DNA of 11,146 nucleotides from Robiginitomaculum sp. (lineage in GTDB: Bacteria; Pseudomonadota; Alphaproteobacteria; Caulobacterales; Maricaulaceae), in contig NVVO01000009.1 in NCBI GenBank assembly GCA_002733385.1, positions 85,329 to 96,474 of the forward strand, written 5' to 3'. Within the stretch, counting starts at the first letter, position 1; each line of letters begins with the position of its first letter. The notes beneath the pieces are model-generated. The model searched no databases and had not been told where the DNA came from. It saw nothing but the letters and a program-made list of their open reading frames with translations. Positions 1 through 5,619 of this stretch are shown here, piece after piece. The translations under genes and the position numbers were made by a program.

Positions 1-1505
1 AGGAAATACTCCTTGGTTTCGTCCGTGTAGCGCAGGCCAGCCGTGAAATTGAACTGGTCGTTCAGGGCGAATGTGCCGCTGCCGAACAGTGCATAACTTT
101 CGGCGCGGACTTTGTTGTAAATATCAAAATCCAGATCAAGCCCGGCGTTAAACGGATTGCCCGCCCCACCTGCACAAACATTGGGCGGAAACGGCCCCGG
201 ACACACCGAGCCTGGCACCAAGGGAATAAAGGCACCCGGCAGAGCCTCAAGCGCGGCAAATACACCCGAAGCTAAACGCACATCATTGGTATCCTTGGCC
301 AGTTCATTGAAATAATATACCCCGCCGACCCAATCAAGCCTGTCGTCAAAGCTTTTACCCGTAAGCTGTAATTCTTGTGAATATTGCTGCTGCACAACCT
401 TATTATTGGTATGCACATATGAGTTGGCGGTTCCGTCACCATCACGGCCAAACTCGGCGTCCAATGTTCGCACGGCACTGATGGATTTGAATACGGTGGA
501 GCCAAGATCATACTCCAGCGTTAGCCCGGCGCCAAATGATTGATTGTCATCAACATTGGGACCGGTGGAGTTGCTCTGACGCGGGTTTACACTAACCGCA
601 GAGGGTGGGTTTGCTGGCCCGCCAACAAATGCGGCCCAAAGTCCGGCCAAAGGTGCGGTTGGCTCGAACTGCAAAATCGTAGTTTCGGCACTTGTCCCAT
701 TGCGTTTGCTATAATCAATTGCAAGGTCGGCGCTAAACTGGTCACTTGGGCTCCAAGCAAACATGGCGCGGGCGGCAAAACTACGTTCATCACCCTCGCG
801 TTCACCGGTGGCAATCCGGTCTGTGTATCCGTTTTTGGTTTTATACAGGGCCGAGAAACGCGAATTCAGGTTTTCACTAATCGGCACATCCACCATGGCC
901 CGGCCTTCAAAATAGCTATTTTTCCCGGCGCGTAACTCTACTTTACCACCGCCGTCCGGGTTGGGCTTGGCGGAAATCAGGCTGATTGCGCCGCCAATGG
1001 TGTTTTTTCCAAATAAAGTGCCTTGGGGGCCGCGTAAAACCTCGACCCGCTCCAGATCAAGCAAATCCATGATCGTCGCCGTAGAACGTGCATGATAGAC
1101 CCCGTCTATATAAAGACCAACGCCCGGATCGGTGGTGATTAGAAAATCGCTTTGCCCAACCCCGCGCAGATATATTGTCGATGTACTGGCAGAACCGCCG
1201 CCGCCGCCATTGTAATTAATAATCAGGTTGGGGACAAACCGGGACACATCAGCAATATTGACTGCGCCGCGCTTCTCCAGCGTCGCACCCGTAAAAGCGG
1301 AAATGGCAATCGGTGTGGTTTCGACACTTTCTTCGCGTTTTCGCGCTGTGACGATAATTTCGTCAAAGCCCGTGTTGGCAGTTTCGTCGGTTTGCGCTTG
1401 GGCCGTGCTTGCAAATGTTGCGCCTGTAACCGCAAGGGCAAGACCCATGGCGGCTGAACTTAGCATTGATGTAATCGTTTTGTGATTGGTAATATAGTTT
1501 GACAT
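1..1505 (-). CDS. TonB-dependent outer-membrane receptor, N-terminal 501 residues (partial)
   Basis: The reading frame is open from the ATG at 1505 to the left edge, so the C-terminal barrel strands are missing; such receptors usually run 700-900 residues. A purine-rich Shine-Dalgarno (AGAGGGG) lies 6 nt upstream. Residues 1-37 form a signal peptide with a hydrophobic core (GLALAV) and an AQA|Q cleavage site. A TonB box follows at about 48-54 (DEIIVTA). The plug domain spans about 60-185 and includes LRGPQGTLFGKN at 157-168; barrel sequence follows. The protein should bind a substrate outside the cell and import it with TonB-ExbBD energy. The substrate is not readable: siderophore, vitamin or a hydrophobic carbon source are all possible. 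Divergence from a cupin and acyl-CoA synthetase favours a carbon source, which is inference. The family is certain; the ligand is unknown. Confidence 0.95.
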   Translation of the reverse strand, partial: MSNYITNHKTITSMLSSAAMGLALAVTGATFASTAQAQTDETANTGFDEIIVTARKREESVETTPIAISAFTGATLEKRGAVNIADVSRFVPNLIINYNGGGGGSASTSTIYLRGVGQSDFLITTDPGVGLYIDGVYHARSTATIMDLLDLERVEVLRGPQGTLFGKNTIGGAISLISAKPNPDGGGKVELRAGKNSYFEGRAMVDVPISENLNSRFSALYKTKNGYTDRIATGEREGDERSFAARAMFAWSPSDQFSADLAIDYSKRNGTSAETTILQFEPTAPLAGLWAAFVGGPANPPSAVSVNPRQSNSTGPNVDDNQSFGAGLTLEYDLGSTVFKSISAVRTLDAEFGRDGDGTANSYVHTNNKVVQQQYSQELQLTGKSFDDRLDWVGGVYYFNELAKDTNDVRLASGVFAALEALPGAFIPLVPGSVCPGPFPPNVCAGGAGNPFNAGLDLDFDIYNKVRAESYALFGSGTFALNDQFNFTAGLRYTDETKEYF

Positions 1506-1731
1506 AATGTCCCCTCTGGATTTTACAGTCTATTGCTTGCGACAATTTGACCCGATAAAACCTTGTTCGCCAATAGCGTAAACTACTCAATTTCGAGGTC
1601 ATATGGTGGGATTTAATGAAAATATCACGATTTAGCGTAAAAAAAAATGCAAAACTAGGGGGTTCCCGTCATACCGCACCCTAATTATTATGCGAAACAA
1701 ATTTCAACTTAAACCACAAAAGGGGAATAAA
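1506..1731. promoter_or_regulatory. Divergent intergenic region between the receptor and the cupin operon
   Basis: About 225 bases carry the promoters for both directions. I cannot place a convincing sigma-70 pair on either strand. A TAGGG (1656-1660) and CCCTA (1679-1683) inverted pair with an 18-nt spacer lies about 50 nt before the cupin start and could be an operator half-site pair. The 9-mer TAGCGTAAA occurs twice in direct orientation (1574-1582 and 1633-1641), 59 nt apart, and may be chance. A run of nine or ten A follows the second copy. No small gene is supported here. Confidence 0.4.
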
Positions 1732-2220
1732 ATGTCTTCCATAAAACTTACTAAATCCGACGCAATGACCGTAAAAACGGTTAAACCAAGGGAGTCTGTA
1801 TTTCTGGATACCAACGCCCTGAAATGGCTACCTTGGGTGATTGAAGGTACATGGTTCAAGCTTCTCAATGTCGATATGAAAACTGGCGGCTATACCATGA
1901 TCTTAAAAGTAGACCCGGATAATGATGCGCCGGTTCACGGCCATGTCGGTGCGGTTGAGGGCATAATCCTGGAAGGTGAATTTGGCTATGATGAAGACCG
2001 TGGCCCCGGCATGCATTATGTCTGGGAGCCGGCTGGTGCGATCCACCAACCCGACAGTCCGGGCGGTTTTACCATGTTCGCCGTCATGCACGGGCCTTTA
2101 CTGGGCTATAATGACGACGGCACGATTGCCGCCGTGGTTGACGGTAAATTTATGTACCAGATGGCCCTGGACGGCGGCGTTGCTGACCATATCAGTGCCG
2201 ATTACCCCGATATAGGCTAA
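1732..2220 (+). CDS. Cupin-domain protein, 2,4'-dihydroxyacetophenone dioxygenase-like
   Basis: A 162-residue single-domain cupin. An ATG at 1690 in the same frame would add 14 residues, but the ATG at 1732 has an AGGGG Shine-Dalgarno 6 nt upstream and is preferred. The first cupin motif lies near residues 65-82 (PVHGHVGAVEG), giving H69, H71 and E76 as likely metal ligands. The second supplies H105 in PAGAIHQP. The pattern matches the ChrR-like/DAD group, which includes 2,4'-dihydroxyacetophenone dioxygenase and the acetylacetone-cleaving enzyme; these use non-haem iron to cleave C-C bonds beside a ketone. That makes oxygenolytic cleavage a plausible role, not a demonstrated one. No signal peptide, so cytoplasmic. 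Its stop abuts the start of the acyl-CoA synthetase, pointing to one transcript and a joint pathway. A non-catalytic sensory cupin is the main alternative. Confidence 0.85.
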   Translation: MSSIKLTKSDAMTVKTVKPRESVFLDTNALKWLPWVIEGTWFKLLNVDMKTGGYTMILKVDPDNDAPVHGHVGAVEGIILEGEFGYDEDRGPGMHYVWEPAGAIHQPDSPGGFTMFAVMHGPLLGYNDDGTIAAVVDGKFMYQMALDGGVADHISADYPDIG

Positions 2221-3858
2221 ATGGCTCTCAGTCATGTAACAGGCCCGACCGAAACGCCTCTCTTTGAGGGTACCATTGGTGATGCCTTGCACGCGGCGGC
2301 GCAGCGCTGGCCGGAGCGGCAAGCCCTGGTGTCACATCACCAAAACATAAGGCTTAGTTACGCAGATTTACTAGACCAGGCGCAAAGCTTTGCACTTGGT
2401 TTGGTGGATTTGGGTCTCAAACCGGGGGACCGGGTCGGCATTTGGGCGCCAAATTGCGTCGAGTGGACAATTACCCAATTTGCCACGGCTCTGGCCGGGC
2501 TGGTCTTGGTCAATATAAACCCTGATTACCGCCCCCGCGAATTGGAATATGCCTTAAATAAAGTCGGGTGCAAGGCTCTGGTTTTGGCCCGAAAATCCAA
2601 GTTTTCCAACTATGTTGATATGGTCAAGACCCTTGTAAGCGAAAGCCGCGTGCCGGATTTGCAAAAAATGGTTCTCATTGGTGCTGGAAAACAGGACGGG
2701 TTTTATCTGTTTGAAGACATTGTTGACGACGGCAAAAAGCAAACCCTTGAACGTCTTGACCAAATTCAGGCAAAACTAAATCCAAAAGATCCCATCAATA
2801 TCCAATTTACCAGCGGCACCACAGGCGCACCAAAGGGTGCCACACTCACCCACCGCAATATTTTGAACAATGCCTATTTCACCGGACTAGCGCAAAATTT
2901 GGGGCCAGAGGACAAGCTGTGTATTCCCGTACCACTGTATCATTGTTTTGGCATGGTCATGGGAAGTCTGGCCTGTTGCCTGCACGGCAGTACGGCCATT
3001 TACGCATCTGAAAAATTTGAACCCGGCGCGGTGCTGGCTACATTGGCCCGCGAGAAATGCACCGCCGTCTACGGCGTCCCCACCATGTTCATCGCCATGC
3101 TAGACCATCCGGAATTCGGTTCCTTTGATCTTTCGACCTTGCGCACTGGCGTTATGGCCGGCTCGCCCTGTCCCATTGAAGTGATGAAACGGGTCATCAG
3201 TGATATGAATATGAGCGAGGTGACCATTGGCTACGGCATGACCGAAACCTCGCCCATTAGTTTCCAAACTGCGAAAGATGACCCCTTGGACAAACGGGTG
3301 TCCACAGTCGGGCGTGTCCATCCCCATGTGGAAGTTAAAATCGTAGACAAATACGGCAAAACCACACAGCGCGGCGTCAAGGGAGAACTTTGCACACGCG
3401 GTTATTCCGTGATGACAGGTTACTGGAACGACGACGAGAAAACCAATGAAGCCATTGACGAAGACGGCTGGATGCACACGGGCGATTTGGCGGTTATCGA
3501 CGAAGACGATTATTGCGACATAGTTGGGCGGGTCAAGGATATGCTCATACGCGGCGGCGAAAATATATTCCCGCGCGAAATTGAAGATTTCCTGTTCACC
3601 CACGAGGACATCGCCGAAGCGCAGGTTTTCGGAGTTCCGGACAAAAAATACGGCGAGGAAGTTTGTGCTTGGATACGGTTAAAACCAGGCGCAAAGCTCA
3701 CAGATGCAGATGTGAAAGCCTATTGCAAAGACGAGATTGCCCATTTCAAAATTCCGCGCCACATCCGCTTCGTCGATGAATTTCCCCTAACCGTAACCGG
3801 TAAGGTAAAGAAAAATGTCATGCGTAAAGAGATGAGCGAGGACCTTAGCCGGGTTTAA
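2221..3858 (+). CDS. AMP-forming acyl-CoA synthetase, ACSF2-like
   Basis: A 545-residue adenylate-forming ligase of full family length. It should activate a carboxylic acid with ATP to the acyl-AMP and then form the CoA thioester. Visible motifs are the phosphate loop FTSGTTGAPKG (196-206), YGMTETSP (338-345), the GDLA aspartate region (421-424), the hinge and CoA region GRVKDMLIRGGENIFPREIE (436-455), and the catalytic lysine K528 in TVTGK. The stretch IPVPLYHCFGMVMG (235-248) resembles the ACSF2/medium-chain branch rather than benzoate-CoA ligases, but substrate length cannot be read from it. The ATG follows the cupin TAA directly and has no clear Shine-Dalgarno, so translation is probably coupled to the cupin. 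The partnership suggests it activates the acid released by the cupin; this is inference. Confidence 0.95.
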   Translation: MALSHVTGPTETPLFEGTIGDALHAAAQRWPERQALVSHHQNIRLSYADLLDQAQSFALGLVDLGLKPGDRVGIWAPNCVEWTITQFATALAGLVLVNINPDYRPRELEYALNKVGCKALVLARKSKFSNYVDMVKTLVSESRVPDLQKMVLIGAGKQDGFYLFEDIVDDGKKQTLERLDQIQAKLNPKDPINIQFTSGTTGAPKGATLTHRNILNNAYFTGLAQNLGPEDKLCIPVPLYHCFGMVMGSLACCLHGSTAIYASEKFEPGAVLATLAREKCTAVYGVPTMFIAMLDHPEFGSFDLSTLRTGVMAGSPCPIEVMKRVISDMNMSEVTIGYGMTETSPISFQTAKDDPLDKRVSTVGRVHPHVEVKIVDKYGKTTQRGVKGELCTRGYSVMTGYWNDDEKTNEAIDEDGWMHTGDLAVIDEDDYCDIVGRVKDMLIRGGENIFPREIEDFLFTHEDIAEAQVFGVPDKKYGEEVCAWIRLKPGAKLTDADVKAYCKDEIAHFKIPRHIRFVDEFPLTVTGKVKKNVMRKEMSEDLSRV

Positions 3859-3960
3859 AACCTGTCACTGATGACGATATTCCCCGCCTCCAATGTGCGG
3901 GCCGCATTGATGGATTTAAGCATGGTAGAGCCAAAATCATACACCATAAAAACCAGCTTT
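3855..3960 (-). pseudogene. Relic of a TonB-receptor gene with a nitroreductase-like tail
   Basis: Positions 3886-3946 match 457-517 of the receptor gene at about 48 of 61 bases on the same strand. The translation keeps the frame: YDFGSTMLKSINAARTLEA here against YDLGSTVFKSISAVRTLDA there. Similarity then stops. The following codons read GNIVISDRF-stop, close to the nitroreductase C-terminus GDVVIRNRF; 3858-3880 matches 7456-7478 at 19 of 23 bases. No receptor start or signal peptide is present, and the open frame upstream is only a shadow of the Lrp gene, so this is not a working gene. It fills the gap between the ligase stop and the Lrp stop, and its TAA overlaps the ligase TAA on the other strand. 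The receptor match is firm; the nitroreductase tail is weaker because it is so short. Confidence 0.6.
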
Positions 3961-3975
3961 AAGGCCCGCGCTCGC

Positions 3976-4455
3976 CTATTGTTGTTTGAGTGACACAGGG
4001 ATAGCCAACCCGATTTTGGTTCGCCCCATGACAACAGATGTTCGGTAACGCCTGACATTGGCGTTTTCAAAAAACAGCCGTTGGGTAAGCGCTTCGAAAT
4101 CTGCCATATCCCGTGCAGTGCAGATAAGGGTGAAATCCGCGTCGCCAGTGATATAATAACATTGTTGCACCTGTGGTTCCGCGCGGGCTGAACGGCGAAA
4201 TGCGTCCAGCAAATCCAGCCGTTCACGCTCCAATTCTACCATGATAATGAATGTCATGGCCTGGCCCAATGCATCCGGATTGAGGATGGCGACTTCGCGT
4301 TGAATGACGCCCGCTTTACGAAGCTTCTTCAAACGCCGTTGAACTGATGCAATAGATAGCCCGCAATCGAACGCCAACGTCTCAAGGTTGAGGGTTGCAT
4401 CCTCTTGCAGGGAAGCAAGGATGAGGCGGTCAGGATAATCAAAATATGCAATCAT
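3976..4455 (-). CDS. Lrp/AsnC-family transcriptional regulator
   Basis: A 159-residue protein of normal Lrp length. The N-terminal winged helix-turn-helix covers about residues 9-55; its recognition helix lies around SIASVQRRLKKL (34-45). A RAM ligand-binding and oligomerisation domain covers about 67-145, with the family's GDADF-type motif at 104-108 (CYYITGDADFTL) and the closing VRRYRTSVVMGRTK (134-147). Such regulators sense amino acids or related small molecules and commonly control the neighbouring amino-acid enzyme gene and themselves. It is divergent from a PLP-dependent ammonia-lyase-like gene, and a 20-bp palindrome starts 3 nt before its own ATG. That supports autoregulation and control of the lyase-reductase operon. 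The Shine-Dalgarno is weak (GAGAA, inside the palindrome), so the operator may also affect translation. Confidence 0.93.
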   Translation of the reverse strand: MIAYFDYPDRLILASLQEDATLNLETLAFDCGLSIASVQRRLKKLRKAGVIQREVAILNPDALGQAMTFIIMVELERERLDLLDAFRRSARAEPQVQQCYYITGDADFTLICTARDMADFEALTQRLFFENANVRRYRTSVVMGRTKIGLAIPVSLKQQ

Positions 4456-4457
4456 AC

Positions 4458-4503
4458 TGAAATATTCTCATATTTCAATAATATATGCAAATTATTCTCG
4501 TAT
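4458..4503. promoter_or_regulatory. Candidate Lrp operator: palindrome plus phased repeat
   Basis: TGAAATA (4458-4464), a 6-nt spacer and TATTTCA (4471-4477) form a perfect inverted repeat with 7-bp arms. The core ATTCTCATAT (4464-4473) recurs as ATTCTCGTAT at 4494-4503, exactly 30 bp away, about three helical turns and so on the same DNA face. AT-rich phased sites are typical for Lrp octamers. The array lies directly upstream of the regulator start and 50-100 nt before the lyase start, suitable for controlling both genes. Confidence 0.55.
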
Positions 4504-4539
4504 ATATATGTATTGCCAATAATTATTTTCACTGCTGCC

Positions 4540-4548
4540 TGCTATTAC
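4540..4548 (+). promoter_or_regulatory. Possible extended -10 element for the lyase-reductase operon
   Basis: TGCTATTAC matches the extended -10 pattern (TG-N-TATNNN) and lies 6 nt before the ATG at 4555. Used as a promoter it would start transcription at or next to the ATG, giving a leaderless mRNA. That would explain the missing Shine-Dalgarno. No good -35 is present at the right spacing, so an activator such as the divergent Lrp protein would be needed. This is tentative. Confidence 0.25.
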
Positions 4549-4554
4549 CCGCCT

Positions 4555-5619
4555 ATGAGAACAACAAACCAGTCTGACAGCCCCCGAGTGTCCTTTTCAC
4601 CTGATCCGCAAAGGCCGTTGCAATTATTGCAAGCGTGCCCATTCCATGCGCCTTCGCCGCTCGCCGAAATAAAAGATCCTTCGGGGCGCATAGTCCTGAT
4701 CAAGGACGAAACAACGCGTATGGGGCTTGGCTCGTTTAAAGCATTAGGGGGCGTTTATGCGGTAGCCGTAATGATTGGTGAGGCCATGAGTAAATTGGGC
4801 AAAAACGCAATCACCGTGCAAGAACTACTGGCGCCGGATACCAGAACATTTGCCAGCAGCATGACTTTCGTATGTGCCAGTGCCGGCAACCACGGATTGG
4901 CAGTAGCGGCAGGCGCGCAAATATTCGGAGCTAAAGCCCGCATTCACCTGTCAAATAAAGTGCCTCCGGAATTCATCAGCCGGCTACAGGCCAAGCACGC
5001 AGAAACCGTCATATCCGGTAATACTTACGAGGAAAGCTTAAAGGCCGCTTTGCAGGACGCAGAAAACACCGGAGCCATCCTGCTCGCCGATGGCGCCTGG
5101 CCAGGATACACCCATCCACCATCACTGGTCATGGAAGGATATACGGTCATTGCCGAGGAATTACGAAGGGCTTTTATCGTCAATAAATCATGGCCGAGCG
5201 ATATTTATCTACAGGCAGGCGTTGGTAGCCTTGCCGGGGCAATTACCCACATGATCCGCACAACATGGCCTGTGCAACCGCGCATACATATCGTTGAGCC
5301 GCAGGCTGCCCCCTGTCTGCAAAAAAGCTACGCGGCCGGGCACCCCGTGCGGGCGGAAGGCCCTGTGTCAAACATGGGTCGTTTGGATTGCAAGGAGCCA
5401 TCGATTATCGCCTATGAAATTCTTGCGCGGTCCGGTGTGGAATTCATCACTATCTCTGATCATGAGGCCAGCAATGCGGCTGATCATCTCACGATAAACG
5501 GTCTTCCAACCACCCCTTCCGGGGCGGCTGGTTATGCGGCTATGATAAAACAACAAGCGACATCTGGAATATCCGCAGACTTCCGCCCCCTTATCATTGT
5601 GACGGAGACGAACATATGA
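4555..5619 (+). CDS. PLP-dependent lyase of the diaminopropionate ammonia-lyase group
   Basis: A 354-residue fold-type II PLP enzyme. The frame is open back to 4405, but that would run into the Lrp promoter and gene, so the ATG at 4555 is chosen although it lacks a Shine-Dalgarno. The PLP lysine is K62 in GSFKALGG, the cofactor-contacting loop is SAGNHG (109-114), the phosphate loop is GVGSLAG (222-228), and PSG (321-323) near the end resembles the PLP-ring contact. RMGLGSFKALGGVYAV, DGAWPGYT and CKEPS resemble diaminopropionate ammonia-lyase (YgeX/DpaL), which converts 2,3-diaminopropionate to pyruvate and ammonia. It is shorter than the roughly 400-residue E. coli enzyme. The DpaL DGNHG motif reads AGNHG here, so an acidic catalytic residue is lost while D179 remains; the substrate may differ. 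Its TGA overlaps the next ATG, implying tight coupling. Threonine dehydratase or synthase-like activity is the alternative. Confidence 0.8.
   Translation: MRTTNQSDSPRVSFSPDPQRPLQLLQACPFHAPSPLAEIKDPSGRIVLIKDETTRMGLGSFKALGGVYAVAVMIGEAMSKLGKNAITVQELLAPDTRTFASSMTFVCASAGNHGLAVAAGAQIFGAKARIHLSNKVPPEFISRLQAKHAETVISGNTYEESLKAALQDAENTGAILLADGAWPGYTHPPSLVMEGYTVIAEELRRAFIVNKSWPSDIYLQAGVGSLAGAITHMIRTTWPVQPRIHIVEPQAAPCLQKSYAAGHPVRAEGPVSNMGRLDCKEPSIIAYEILARSGVEFITISDHEASNAADHLTINGLPTTPSGAAGYAAMIKQQATSGISADFRPLIIVTETNI

Noticed and set aside
540..935. A 131-codon open frame on the plus strand within the receptor gene
   Set aside because: It lies antisense to an unbroken receptor frame with clear plug and barrel sequence, and has no recognisable domain.
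1574..1641. Direct repeat TAGCGTAAA as an operator pair
   Set aside because: A 9-base repeat in a gap this long is not far from chance, and the 59-nt spacing has no obvious phase.
3100..3603. A 167-codon minus-strand frame inside the acyl-CoA synthetase
   Set aside because: It is antisense to the conserved adenylation motifs and shows no family features of its own.
3961..4226. Extension of the relic upstream into the Lrp gene as one 123-codon gene
   Set aside because: Only the last 35 or so codons resemble a receptor; the rest is an alternate frame of the Lrp coding sequence.
4405..4554. Longer N-terminus for the lyase from the ATG at 4405
   Set aside because: It would cover the candidate operators and overlap the divergent regulator, and the extra 50 residues do not resemble the enzyme family.
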